A stretch of DNA of 64,000 bases from Rhodeus uyekii (Eukaryota > Chordata > Actinopteri > Cypriniformes > Acheilognathidae), in the NCBI GenBank assembly GCA_037043235.1, contig JAWRVZ010000049.1, forward strand, positions 2,288,501 through 2,352,500, given 5' to 3'. Both the position numbers and the translations under genes were made by a program. Positions 23,385 through 35,341 of the stretch are shown in pieces. Position 1 is the stretch's first letter. Every line of letters starts with the position of its first letter. The notes under the pieces were generated by a model that was not told the DNA's origin, did not search any database, and saw only the letters and a program-made list of their open reading frames with translations.

Positions 23385-23602
23385 CAGACACTCTTTAGCT
23401 GTCGCTTCCGGGTTTCGGGCGCGCATTTATGCTCTCTCATGACGTCACCGGCATGCTCCGGCGGTGACGCATTCACACGCGTTCGTCTCTCATTGGTTGC
23501 ACAGATCTTCACGTGACTGACGTCAGGCTATTTCCCCTAGCGCTTGACGCAGCGTCTCGTTCCCCTCAGGGAACCAGGGTTACATTCGTAACCCAAGACG
23601 TT
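23385..23602 (+). repeat. DIRS right inverted terminal repeat
   Basis: Inverted counterpart of 19147-19345, extended by about 45 bp at the outer end (CCCTCAGGGAACCAGGGTT near 23562). Confidence 0.8.
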
Positions 23603-23860
23603 ATGAATAATAAAGGCCCGTGAACAGATCCCTGGGGAAAACCTCACTTCAGGGGGACATTAAATAGGTGATCATGAATCCTTAACTGAGACATATTGTT
23701 ATTGTAATTGTAATATTGTCAGAAAGATAGGAAGAAAACCAAGAAAGAGCAGAACCGAAAATACTCAAATCAAAAAGACGTGAAACAAATAATTCATGGG
23801 AGACTGTGTGGAATGCAGAGCTGAGATCAAGTAGCAGAAGTATAGGTAGGGAACCAGAAT
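23603..23860 (-). mobile_element. LINE reverse transcriptase fragment (right of the DIRS insertion)
   Basis: Minus-strand reading gives DLSSAFHTVSHELF (RT motif A type) around 23845-23780, and GFPQGSVHGPLLFI (motif B type) running up to the DIRS boundary. It belongs to the same strand and element as 18608-19146. The YADD segment expected between the two halves is absent. Confidence 0.6.
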
Positions 23861-25059
23861 CAGCAGAAAGCAGTAAATCATAAAAAATAAAAAAATAAAC
23901 TTTACAAGTGCAGATGTTGTCACAGATTCACTGATCATATTCAGAGTCTATTCTTTGATTATGTGGGTTTCATGTTATAATTTCATATTAATAATTATAC
24001 TATTCCTGTCATAACTCCTAGAATGTATTGCAGCTGTAAGCATAAGCATATTTCCATTGTTGAGATTAATATGCTGATTTTTGATATAAAACATATCTTG
24101 CAACAGATACATCTGCATAAAAAGGAACATAACAATTTTGTATTTGTGCTGAAGTGAAACAGAAAATACCAAATGCTCCACCTGACAGGAATAGTCCTGG
24201 TTTCTTGGAAAAGAGATTAACATCAAGTGGTTTTGTTTATAACAGTACATCATGTTCCAAATTATACATATGCAGCTCTGCCAAAGCAGTATTTTTACGA
24301 AGAGTAATTTAATAATTTTGAAGAGGATTAACATTTATAAATGCCTTACAGTGCAGGGGCTTCCAGTGGAGTAAATCCATTCACTCATCAACACAGACTT
24401 GTGTTCTGGAATCAAACAAAGCACATTCTAAAAGTCACAGAGTCAAATGCAAGGAAACACCAAAATACCAGATTTTCGACGTTCACATATATTTGAACAG
24501 GAATTGTTTCAGGTATGAGTGTGAACTCACAATGTGCTTTTGAATCTAACATACTCACATAATTTATTGTCATTTTCTCACAGTGTCTTTCCTCACTGCT
24601 CATTAGAAGAGGGCTCAAATCTCCCCAATGTGTGAAGCACATCATTATTCATGATCATTCCTCACATGCGGCTCTTCTAGTCTACAAAATCCAGCACTCA
24701 AGTCTTGTGCTCAAATGTTTAGGTTGTTTCATGGCCTTATTTCATTCATTTTAACAACCACACATGAAACATTATTTTCTCAAAAAATATAAATGTAAAT
24801 ACGTGTTGCTCACTTATTATTATGGCAGAGTTTGTTTTGAATACAGTGTAATTTAGACCACAGAGAATTAAACTTACATAAACTTTCCTGTAAGCACTAT
24901 CCTAAAGAGGAATCCCACCTGCCAGTGTGGAAATACGTTTTTTTGTTTGTTTTTTTCATCGGGAAAGTCTTTCTGGATATACCGCGGAAGAAAGTCTGCT
25001 CATGTGCAGGTCCCAAATGGAACATTTCTGTTCAATTATTGTTCTTGAACAACAATGTG
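23861..25059. other. No gene recognised
   Basis: AT-rich. An open stretch at 24645-24412 (-) beginning MMCFTHWGDLSPLLMSSEE runs into a GTGAGT, so a lone exon is conceivable, but nothing supports a family. Confidence 0.35.
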
Positions 25060-25290
25060 ACAATGTTTACATGTAAAATGCATTTTTGTTTTCAGCATGT
25101 GTCCAACGATTTTCATTAAAACAAGATCATCGAGAAGAAAACTTGTTAAAAAGCTGTTTTAATTTCTTGTGAAGGTTGATTTTAAGTGTTACATCTTATG
25201 TAGAGTGAATATATTCATTGATATCTGTGTGTCGGTTTTTGGTGTTGATGACAGTGTGTCTCAGGCTCATTTGTATTCTTAATTAAATAA
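25060..25290 (+). pseudogene. Relic of a C-type-lectin-like receptor membrane exon
   Basis: This stretch lines up with 56150-56380, including the intron before the membrane exon. The exon core GGTGTTGATGACAGTGTGT and the following CAGGCTCATTTGT are nearly identical to the active-looking copy. The AG acceptor is lost and the match ends after about 45 exon bases. The relic shows a second copy of the receptor gene once lay here. Confidence 0.5.
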
Positions 25291-25849
25291 TTTGTGTGCA
25301 TAAGTTAATCAATAAAGACAAATGCAGACAATCTTGAAATCCTTGCTCAGCAATTGGATTTATGACTTTCAGTTTTCTATTTTGTTAAGATTCATATGTG
25401 GTTTTTAAATCTATTAAGTACAGACTCGTAATAGATTCATATTGAGTAAAATCCTTTGAAACACTAAGTGATATTGTTTAAATTGATTCAGAGGATGTCA
25501 TTATTTGTGCAAAACATCATCATCACTCTCCTCTCGCATTTGCAATTATTAATGTCAATGAATTCTGTTCTGTTTGTCACATTTAATTTCTTTCAACACT
25601 TTTGTGTAGTTGTTCCAGAATTTCCAGGTCAACACTTCTGTTTTTCTTGGCTTGTGTTTTAATGTAGCTGCTTTTGATTCTTGCTTGCTTTGTCAGTTTT
25701 GTTAGATTAAGTAAGACGTGTTGACCTGCACATTTTATGAAAAGTGTGAAAATACCTGAGAAACCTGATAACTAAAACTAAGAATGTGTTCTGCTTTCTT
25801 TATCTCATCAGTAGGAATAACTAAGCACAAATACTAGACACAAAGACTA

Positions 25850-26115
25850 CACACTTTATTATAATGAATAAATAATTAACATCTAAACCTCTGTTAATCC
25901 TCATTAAGAACTTCTGTAGACGTCTGACTGAAATAAAGTCGATCTGGTAGGTCTGAATGTGATTTATGTAAGAACTATAAAAACTGTCTTGATGTTCTGT
26001 TAGGATTGAAAGTGTTTCGGTTGTATGAATTTTGTGAGTCATCATTGAGTTGAAAAGTAGGTCCTGTTCTTCAGTCCGGGAGAACAGCAAATATTGACAA
26101 TATGAAGCATATTGA
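25850..26115. repeat. GIMAP-locus dispersed repeat
   Basis: Its reverse complement matches 12115-12300 (shared GGACTGAAGAACAGG and AAACACTTTCAATCC). The plus strand also shares the CTTCTGTAGACGTCTGAC block with 48118. It is noncoding. Confidence 0.45.
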
Positions 26116-26499
26116 TTTATTTAACAGGTGGAGATTGTATTGCAGTGATGATATCTGTTAATGCTTTTTTAGTTGAGTATTTGCTCACAAGTATTGGCAG
26201 CTTAATAAATGTAAATAAATGCCCAGTCTAGCGTTCTCCCAAAGGTCTGTTGTATGCCTTTGTATAAACAGCTTTGAATAAAACATCCTTGAGAAAATGA
26301 AGGTTTCAATTGTCCTCATGTTTTTTAAGTTTACTCAACTAATTACACTTTACAGTGTAAATACAGTTACATTTAAAGTATATGAAATGTTGCAATTGCT
26401 TATGTTTTGTTCCATATATTGTGACAAATTAATGGACTATATTAATACAATATATTATTTAATATACTTTTTAGAATATTTAAACCATTTAATTGATTT

Positions 26500-26502
<3 letters not shown>

Positions 26503-26576
<74 letters not shown>
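26503..26576. repeat. (AT)n microsatellite
   Basis: Nearly pure TA run. Confidence 0.95.
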
Positions 26577-26577
<1 letters not shown>

Positions 26578-26835
26578 GTTTTTTTTTCAGAAGTTGTGTT
26601 TTAAGTATGGCTATATGTATGTTTACATATATTCTGCAAGGGGTTTATTAACGCCGAAATAAGGGATAATGTAAACATATGCACTCAACTATTTGAACAT
26701 GTTTCCAACTGATAAATAATACAGTGGCCGTGTCCAGATCTTCTCTGGTTTGTGTTTGTTTGTCCACTGAGAGGCGCTGAAGTCAAATATTGAGTTTCCC
26801 ACAAATGATGCTTGATCAAGTTTGAAAAAAAGTGT

Positions 26836-29640
26836 TCCCTTTCATGGGAACTCGAGCTGTGTCAAAAGCGCTAGGGGAAATGCATGACGATAGTCTTCTG
26901 AAGTACTATGAAACAAATGCGTGTGAATGCACGTGCGGGTCGGTGACGTCATGAGCCAGGTCATAAAAGGGGGCACCGGAACCCGGAACAACAGCTTGAT
27001 TGTCTGAAGCGTGCTGTGTCGCTTGTGTTGTGTTGCTGGTGTGCACATATCTCCCTAGTCTAGTTTAAAAGAAAAGGGACTTCCTTCTTATATTTGGTGA
27101 ACAAGCTGTGTGTTTTCAAAAAAAAAAAAAAAAAAGAGCTGCCCGCAATGTCACGGATAGTGATACACACAGTCTGCGCTCGAGTGCGCTGGCTGTGATC
27201 TCTGCTAAGCCGCTAAGTAACGCGTTTTCCTCAGGGATCTGGTCCTGCTGCAGCTGAGGCTCAGCAGCAGGCTGTACCTGGGGATCGCGTCGGATCCATC
27301 AGCGGGGGTTGAGATGGGCTCCGCCCTACCTCAGCTTTTCCTCCCGGATCCGGTCTCTGTCATGTTTCGAAAGCACGCTGTTTGGAGCGTTTGCCTCCGA
27401 TCAGGCAGAGGCAGATTGACGCTGTAACGCTCCAGCTCTCAGGACTTGGATGTGCTAGAGTCAAGGCTGGAGAGGAAGTTTTGCCATCTCCCTCTCTAGT
27501 CTATGAGGATTTTTCGGGAGTGGAGCGCGCTCAGTCAGCTGGCTGTCAGCATAGCGAGCAGCACTCATTGCGTTCGCTCCGCTCCCGCCTCGCGCAGAGC
27601 GCACGCTCTGCCTCGCGGTCTTTTACGAGCCGCTCGCGTTTCTTCAGGGCGGTCCCACTGCAGCTCAGCGGCGATCAGTACCTTGGGGTCCACGTCAGAT
27701 CCGTCCGCGGGGGTTGAGATGGGCTCCGCGCTACCTCAGCTTTCCTCGCGGATCCGGTCTCTGTCATGTTTCGAAAGCACACTGTATGGAGCGTTTACTT
27801 CCAAACAGGCAGACTGACGCTGCAATGGTCCAGCTCTGAGGGCTTGGGCCTGCTAGTGTCAAGGCTGGAGAGGAAGTTTAGCCATCTCCCTCTCTAGTCT
27901 ATGAGGAGAATATCGTTATTTATACCCTATAAATGCTTGGATTAATTTTCCTCTACAATCCCATCCTAGCGTCACCAAAATCCCCCGGCACTGCCCACAC
28001 AAAAAAAAAAAAAATATATATATATATAAATGTAAAATTAAAATAAATAAATAAATAAAAGCGGGTCATTTTTTCTTGTGGGCAGAGTAGTTTCTGCGGA
28101 ACTGCTCGGGGACCTCGACGAGGGTGGAGCTCTCTCTCCGTGCTGCTAGTGAGACGGCCTTTGGCTGCTCAAACTAAGTGGCTTTTTTGGAGAAGCTCTT
28201 TGGCCTCCAAAGCCATTAAACTAGAGACATAAGTATGTCCTCCTAGGTGCCCCTCTGTCACCTCCGGGGCTTTTTCGGCAGCTAAGTCTAAGGATCTGTC
28301 GTGGAGAAGTTTTTGGAGGCTGTCGCACCAGGCGTTGTCCAGGAAGCTACCACCCTCATAGGGCCTACATTCTTGAGCTCAGCCTGCTCGCCAGGACGCA
28401 TCTGAGGAGCGTTCTCTTCGCTGAAAGGGGCATAGAGCTTGAGGTGCTGGTGCTAAGAGCGCCAGACCTCGCAGAGGCGATCTTTCCCAGTTCCCATCCA
28501 GAACGGCTCGGTTCTGGTAGAGTCACCCCCACCGAGGAGGGTTCAAGAGCCTTCAACCCAGGCGTTCCCCTAGAATCCGGGCCCTGTGGTGGATGCTCTT
28601 CAAGGACCAGAGACCAGCCTTGGGAGTGCTGGTTCCCTTCATGAGTTCTTGTCGCATAACGCCGCCAGATAGCTTTCATGGGGTCCTGCGCATAGTATCA
28701 TAAAAGAAAAACAAGGATATTCTCAGGGGCCTACTCAGTGTGGTAGACCCCTAGCAGGCTCTGGTCATGGAACAGGAAGCACACTCCAAAAAACCTTAAG
28801 TATGGGGCATGGGAATGTTCCCCTCTTGGTTGGAGGTTCTGGCTGTACAGCCGTCTCTTCTTTGTTCCATACGGATGAGAGCGGGTGCGGCCCTGGGAGT
28901 TTAGCGTCTTCTCCGGAAGACGTGCTCCTCTCCCACAGCTCTCCATCCACTAAGCTCCACAGGTTTGCCACTGGGAGGGAGGCATACCTGTCTGGAGTTT
29001 CCTCTCGGCCTAGCTCAGTCGCCCTCACTTTTGCTTGGACGCAGCGTGTTCTAAGAATTTCCCCTGGCCACTGGTCCCCCCAGTCACCAGGCTAGCGGTT
29101 CGACGTTGAGATGTTGTTCTTGCTCTCCTAAGGTTCGGGGTTGAGGCTGAGCATGAAGGAGTGGCATGAAGGAGTGGTTCCCCCGTGGCGCACTTTTGCT
29201 GTTCTTCAGCCGTCAGAGTTTATAATAGGCCAAGCACCCACTGCTAGTACTCACAGAGCACTTCTCTCCCTAGACAGCGGCTCCAGGTGTTGGAAGTCAT
29301 CTGGAGTGCTGTATCTGAGACTAGAGCAGTGGCTGCTAGAACCATAGGGGTTTACTCCGAGGAGTACCCCACATCCACACTATTAAGGTCACGGGGCATG
29401 CCTACGCTCCTTCTATAGTGTGGGGACTCTGGTTCTAGGACCTGTATCGGAGCTCCGTGTCATGACGAATGCATCCTCTATGGGTGGGAGTGGTCCTGAT
29501 GGGTCACTCCACTCAAGCAGAGCGTCCTTACCCACTATCCTTCCCTAAAAACCGAGGTTCGGGCCGATGCACTCAAGACATAAGGCCTGCAGCATAATGT
29601 TACAAGCTGGGCTCGAAAGCACCTTAGGGACATACCCCGG
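26836..29640 (+). mobile_element. Decayed DIRS element, third copy
   Basis: The left terminal repeat starts GTTCCCTTTCATGGGAACTC at 26833 and includes the GCGCTAGGGGAAAT and GGTGACGTCATGAG blocks. Gag-derived GC-rich sequence follows, with a tandem duplication of about 406 bp (27140-27545, 27546-27905). RT-like scraps appear at 28700-29100 (a CAGGCTCTGGTCATGGAACA block matches the RT start of the other copies) and 29300-29450. There is no long intact frame, and the right end is not found; the element fades near 29640. Confidence 0.65.
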
Positions 29641-30700
29641 TCTGGGAGAGAGGAAAGCTTTTATTATATACAAGCAATTTACTTATCAGCTTCTTTAAGA
29701 TTTTTGCCATTTTCATAGATTTCATGTATATGACTGCTGAGAGCTATTAACTTTGGTTAACAGCATTAGATATTTTTCAACATTGGCTGATTGTGAAATT
29801 ACTCTGCCTGTGCTTTTGTAAAACATTTTAACAACACAAATCACAAGTATATTGGGGGATTGCGGTTTTCTAAATGCTTGTTTTTCAGTCTGTAGTTTGA
29901 AGACATGATTCAGAGCAACATCACAACCATGACATCTTCTGCAGAAGCTCCTAGATGACTTACTATTTTCCATAGCATTTTTGTCTGGAAATACGTATGT
30001 CTACTGAAATCTCTCCAAAAATATATTTTGCATTGTTTCATCAAAAAACACTTTGACAACAATAAAGATACAACAATTAAAGATAGCTTTGATCTGAATA
30101 AGATCTATAACATGTTGATGTTCTGTGAAATTTAAACTCCTTTAATGTAACAATATCAACATGGGACAGTATCATTGGAAAGAGAGAAAGCTTTGTCACT
30201 TTTATCACTCACTCTGTACGATGTTGATGTGTTTCAGTGAGCGCATTAGGGATTTAAAGCTGCAGAATCAACACACTCAGGATGAAACAATGTCACTCCA
30301 CCATGACAGACGTGTGTGCAAATCAAGTGAAGCAGTGGGGAAAATGCCCTCTGACATGGAAATAAAATGGCCTTTATTGAACTGCACACATGTATGTAGA
30401 CGATATAAGTGTGATTTATAACAACATAGTGATTTTCTCCCTAAGCCTAGGTTGATCATTTCAATGATAACTGTACGCAAAACTTTAGTCACAAACTTTA
30501 AAAAAAGCACAATCTCTAAACATTTGTAAATAATTGTCATTTTAATGTGAAATATTTCTATTTCATTTTTTTTTTGTTAAATAGCTATTATCTCATTATT
30601 ACTCCCCCCCCCCCCCCCCACTCCTTTTGTCATCTTAAACGTGAATTACATTATTAATTCTGTGGAACAAAGAACAAAGATATTCTGATGGAGATTTACT
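29641..30700. other. No gene; poly-C tract
   Basis: AT-rich sequence with a 16-17 base C run at about 30604-30619. Short ORFs are without motifs. Confidence 0.4.
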
Positions 30701-32424
30701 CACCTAAAGGATTATTAGGAACACACACTAATACTGTGTTTGACCCCCTTTCTCCTTCAGAACTGCCTTAATTCTACGTGGCATTGATTCAACAAGTTGC
30801 TGAAAGCATTCTTTAGAAATGTTGGCCATATTGATAGCAGCATCGTGTTGGAGTTGATGGAGATTTGTGGGATGCACATCCAGGACACGAAGCTCCCGTT
30901 CCACCACATCCCAAAGATGCTCTATTGGATTGAGATCTGGTGACTGTGAGGCCATTTTAGTGCAGTGAACTCATTGTCATGTTCAAGAAACCAATTTGAA
31001 ATGATTTGAGCTTTGTGACATGGTGCATTATCCTGCTGGAAGCAGCATCAGAGGATGGATACACGATGTTCATGAAGGGATGGACATGGTCAGAAACAAT
31101 GCTCAGGCAGGATGTGACATTTAAATGATGCACAATTAGCACTAAGGGGTCTAAAGAAAGAAGAAAATGCCAAGAAGTGTGCCAAGAAAATATCCCCGAC
31201 ACCATTACACTAATATGTACACATTACACACACCATTACACTAAATGTAACACCATTACATTAATGTCTCAACAGAAATCCAGACTCATCAGGCCAGGCA
31301 ACATTTTTCCAACAGTCTTCAACTGTTCAATTTTAGTGAGCTGGTGCATATTGTGCCTCTTTTTCCTATTTGTAGTGGAGATGAGTGGTACCCGGTGGGG
31401 TGTTCTGCTGTTGTAGCACATCCGCCTCAAGTTTGTGTGTGTTGTGGCTTCACAAATGTTTTGTTGAAAACATTGGTTGTAACGAGTGGTTATTTCAGTC
31501 AAAGTTGCTCTTCTATCAGCTTGAATCAGTCGCCCATGACCTCTGACCTCTAGCATCAACAAGGCATTTTCTTCCACAGGACTGCCGCATACTGGATGCT
31601 TTTCCCTTTTCAAATCATTCTTTGTAAACCCTAGAAATGGTTGTACGTGAAAATCCCAGTAACTGAGCAGATTGTGAAATACTCTTCTGCTGCTGCTTCT
31701 GGTACCAATAACCAAGCCATTTTCACATTTCACATTTATTAATTTGGCAGATGCTTTTGTCCAAAGCGAATTACATTGCATTCAATGCATACATTAAATC
31801 ACTTATTACTTTCCCTTGTATCGAACCCATTCAGTTTGGAGTTCAGGAGATCGTCTTGACCAGGAACACACCCCAAAATGCATTGAAGCAACTATCATGT
31901 GATTGGTTGATTAGTGTGGTGGCAAAATATTTTATCAATTCCAAATAAGAGATAAATATCCCAATTGTAATTTATAAAGGTTTATTTTCTCATGAAAAAA
32001 GGTTGACAGTCACACAGACATCCAAAGTTGCCCTGCAGAGCGTGACAAAGAAGGGAGGGCTCCTCCTGCATTTATATCTCTAATCTTCAAGGCTAAAGAC
32101 TCCTACAACAGTATTAGTTTTCTTCTCCATATTGGGAACACGTTACTCTATACCTCTTAGTGTGATGTTTAGCTCCCTACACACCATATGTGTTTTACAT
32201 TCTAGATTCTCCTGAATAGAAAGTGGCATTAATGTCACACAATAATCAATAATGTCAAGAAACACAATATAATCATGAATAAGAATATGAAGAAAACAAG
32301 AAACAAAATATAATCATGGAATACGAATAAAAGAAAACAAGTCATTTATTCTGATTTATTCTATCAGAATTAGATAATTGCACTAATGAGAAATTGAACA
32401 GGTCTTCCTAATAATTATTTAGGC
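30701..32424 (-). mobile_element. Tc1-type DNA transposon, inactivated
   Basis: Terminal inverted repeats CACCTAAAGGATTATTAGGA (30701) and its imperfect complement ending TTATTTAGG (32424). The transposase reads on the minus strand. The C-terminal part (30955-30728) has SQSPDLNPIEHLWDVVE, the region with the last catalytic acidic residue of the DDE set. The N-terminal part (31700-31300) has RRATLTEITTRYNQ and PHRVPL. Many stops and shifts separate them. A SINE 3' half is inserted near 31730-31840. Cut-and-paste transposition is the family role; this copy cannot encode an enzyme. Confidence 0.8.
31728..31840 (-). mobile_element. SINE 3' half inserted in the Tc1 element
   Basis: Minus-strand reading has GGTTCGATACAAGGGAA (box B-like), then GAATGCAATGTAATTCGC and the L2-type tail TTTGGACAAAAGCATCTGCC. 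On both sides the Tc1 sequence resumes (AAGACGATCTCCTGAACTCC upstream, ATGGCTTGGTTATTGG downstream). Same SINE family as 44690 and 38577. Confidence 0.55.
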
Positions 32425-32872
32425 GCGTGTATATCTCCTCAAAATACACAGATATAAAACACATAAATCAGCAAAAAGGTTTGAATCAGTGTTTCAAATT
32501 ATTTCTTCTGAAGATATTTGACTGGAGTTTGTTTAGAAACACTTTCTTGATATTGCCAGTGTTTTTGCATGGACTAAGAATGAGGCAGTTTCCAATAATG
32601 ATCACAGATAATGGTAAGATGTGCTGTAACTCTGGGTTTATTCTCTCTGCCATTTGTTGGTTATTGTATGGTGTTACCATCAGTCAGTGTTGTGTGGCTG
32701 TTCCTTCCGTGTACCTGGAATAAACCTGTGTTAACTGCATTCCTGATTCTCCGTTGTCTCCGCATCGCACAACACCCCAGTTCGTGACAGTTTACAGATA
32801 TTCACTGAGCACTTACACCAAAAGGATAAATTAAGTTCTGCTTAGTGACATTGATTTAACAAATTGCCATGA
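32425..32872 (+). mobile_element. LTR-like repeat end
   Basis: About 32590-32790 is a T/G-rich stretch with GGAATAAACC (poly(A) signal type) and the ending CCCAGTTCGTGACAG, and shares the CTCCGCATCGCAC block with 53401-53415. No coding capacity. Class uncertain. Confidence 0.3.
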
Positions 32873-33390
32873 CTGTATAATAATTAGTTATTTTAAACTC
32901 AAACTTATGAATCACATAAACATTAATACAAATACTGAAAAAATACATTTACAGGCAAATTCTTTCCAAGGCACAAAATGTAAAGGAAACTGAGAGAAAA
33001 TAAAGTTTTGGTCAACCACATGGAAAGAAACTGGTACCCTGCGGTTATTTGCTGCATAACCTCTAATCCAAGAATCACATGATCTGAACCAACCACTAAA
33101 TAAACAGCTCACAGTATCAGCACTCTCTGTTGATGCATCAAACTGCCACAAGATGGTGATAAGAAATCACAAACGGATCTGTCACAACAGGCATCATGGC
33201 AGAGGCGTTTCATCGGCACAATGCTGACAGATTCACCGTTGCAGCAACAGCAGAGCTTCAGGTCGCAGAACACAAACCTTCAGCATCCTAATGTTTGATC
33301 CAGATATGGAAACATTGATTACTTTTGTAAAAAGATGTGCTAACAGTGTTAAACCTGAAATTTAAAGGCTCAAGGGCATCTATTGCCAAT
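32873..33390 (+). repeat. Segmental duplication, copy B
   Basis: Counterpart of 4986-5560. The match includes the GGCATCATGGCAGAGGCG region and the MFDPDMET relic frame, which here stops early. Confidence 0.6.
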
Positions 33391-34282
33391 TTTTATTTAA
33401 TTATGTGTTGTTACAAGATGTTGTTCAAGAAAGAAACAGATTGTTCAGTTAACGTTTACATGATTGTTTTAGTTCATAATTGTTTTAAATATTTTTTTCT
33501 TGTTTTCTTCATGTTCTACAAATATATTTTGGTTATTAAAATGAGTAACTAGTAACTTTTTTAACAATGTTGATATAAAGTACCTGACTTAAACCTTACA
33601 ATTAAAACAGCGTGTAACCTGTTTGCATTTGACAGTGATTATTCAATGTGTCTCATCTATAGTTTGTTCTCTTGTTGAACCATAAAACAATTAAACAAAT
33701 GCTTTTCAAATGTCTTTCAGCCAATTTAAATGTCTGTGTTTTACATTCCCATTCTATATTTATTTCATACTTTTAAGATATACATTCACACAGTGTACTT
33801 AGAACTTTTTTGTACAAAACAATATATTAGTTGTATTTTTTTTAATGCATATGTTTGAATACGTTTATTGTCAGGGCATGAACAAGTAGAAAGGGGTTAC
33901 AAGAGAAAATTAAGACAGAAACCAATAAAACCATAATAAATAGTTTGTAATGTCCATAGTACAATGTAAATAGTACAAGTTCATAACTAGTCAATTACAG
34001 ATGCAGTTATTACTAAATACGGCTAATTTCTGATCCTTAAAAGAAAGTATTACCTAACTTGTCTAACAAATACAAAACAAATTGACCAGCACTCAGATAT
34101 TGAAAAAATAGGTGACATTTTAGAAGATTTTTAAAAAATTACATTGATTGTGTGAGTATAGTTTTTTCAAGGTCAATATTAAAGTGCACTATAGCAAATT
34201 TGTCCAAATTGTGATAGATGACAAAGTTTATCATAAATGCTATATCACAACAACAACAAACAAATAATACTTTAGTCTTTTT
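33391..34282. other. No gene recognised; 3' flank of a GIMAP gene
   Basis: AT-rich and featureless except short chance ORFs. Confidence 0.4.
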
Positions 34283-35100
34283 TTAAAAACGGTTATATAT
34301 CTTTGCTCCGACTCGAGCAGCTCCAAAAGCTGCAACTACAGCTGCCCCCCCAACACCTCCAGCCGCTGCAGCTGCACCCACTTTAACAGCAGTAACACTT
34401 GTCAGTGCAGCTGCTCCTACAACTGCTCCTGCTGCTCCTAACACACTTCCTGCTGTGTATCCTATTCTGGATAACTTTTTTTGAGCTTCATCATACATTT
34501 TTTTAGTGTAATTTCTGTGGTTGATCTCCTCTATCATCTCCCTTATCTTTCTCAGGAGTTCAGTGACTTGCGTTCGATCATTACTTCTGTTATTAAAAAC
34601 CTGATGTCTTCCACTGCACTCCTTAACGAGGATCCTCAGCTTTTCACCATAATCTATATATTCTTCAATTGTTTTGTCATTGTACTCTAATTCATCTCCA
34701 TTTGTAAACAAAACAATTGTATTTTGTGAAGCCGCTTCTCCGAAGTTTTCCTTGATCCACTTCACAGTGTTTTGTTCTTCCTCTGTAAATTTAACACCCA
34801 CTTTGATCACCAGAAGAATGGCATGAATACCATCTCCAGAGAGATTGAACAACTTCTCTATTCGACTTTTAAGAACATCTTTTCCCATTGATGTGTCATA
34901 GAGTCCCGGTGTGTCGATCACAGTGATGTTCTGGCCATTCACTGTCACATCATGTGTGGAACACTTTCTGGTTGAAGACTCAGGAGAACAATTCACACCA
35001 AATGCCTTTCTGCCTAGGATGGTGTTTCCTGCTGAACTCTTTCCTGCTCCAGTTTTACCCAGCAGAACAATCCGGAGATTTCCTTTTTGGTTGATTTGTG
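34283..35100 (-). CDS. GIMAP-type GTPase, single AIG1 domain (main coding exon)
   Basis: This terminal exon begins after an ATTTTAG acceptor at 35101-35102 with QINQKGNLRIVLLG, then P-loop GKTGAGKSSAGNTIL, DTPGLYDTS, the VKWIKENFGEAA box and G4 LFTNGD. After the domain comes a linker (YTKKMYDEAQKKLSR) and a Gly/Ala/Val-rich hydrophobic tail ending AKIYNRF, a likely membrane anchor. Length is 818 nt starting in phase 1, so a short start exon must precede it. None is obvious between 35103 and 37023. The 31-nt start exon at 40616-40586 would fit in phase (849 nt, 282 aa in total), suggesting alternative use of that exon, but this is inference. The internal start at 34996 is not the real one. Confidence 0.8.
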
Positions 35101-35230
35101 CTAAAATTACAAGAAAAAAGAAAAAGGAAAGAAAGAAACAAGTGTTTCTTCAAAAACACTTTCTTCACTAGATTCTTACAAACAGTACACACATGCACAA
35201 TTACTCAGTTTTGGTGTATATATTAAAACT

Positions 35231-35340
35231 AGATGTCTTAGGGTGTGTTCACACTTTAGTGCAAGTTTGGTTCCATTAAATTAAACTCTGGTGTGATTGC
35301 AGCAGGCACACTGTGTCAATGTAATGTCAGGTAATGTAAC
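35231..35340. mobile_element. MITE remnant
   Basis: Begins TTAGGGTGTGTTCACACTTT, a frequent fish DNA-transposon end, and shows AAACTCTGGTGTGATTGCAG. No second end was found. Confidence 0.4.
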
Positions 35341-35341
35341 T

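Larger units (their letters stand above)
19147..23602 (+). mobile_element. DIRS-type YR retrotransposon with complete termini
   Basis: The element is flanked by GTT at 19144-19146 and ends in GACGTT at 23602. Inverted terminal repeats of about 200 bp occupy 19147-19345 and roughly 23385-23602. The internal complementary region 23256-23350 is complementary to 19149-19184 (36 of 36) and to 23546-23602 (56 of 57), the hallmark of DIRS elements that replicate through circles. Order: gag, reverse transcriptase, tyrosine recombinase. The gag ORF is intact, but pol is shifted, deleted and partly duplicated, so the copy should not move by itself. It is inserted in a LINE. The GC content is clearly above the flanks. 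Confidence 0.85.

Noticed and set aside
26297..26578. ORFs ending in poly(YI), also at 51658-51892 and 63753-63953
   Set aside because: Translations of (AT)n microsatellites.
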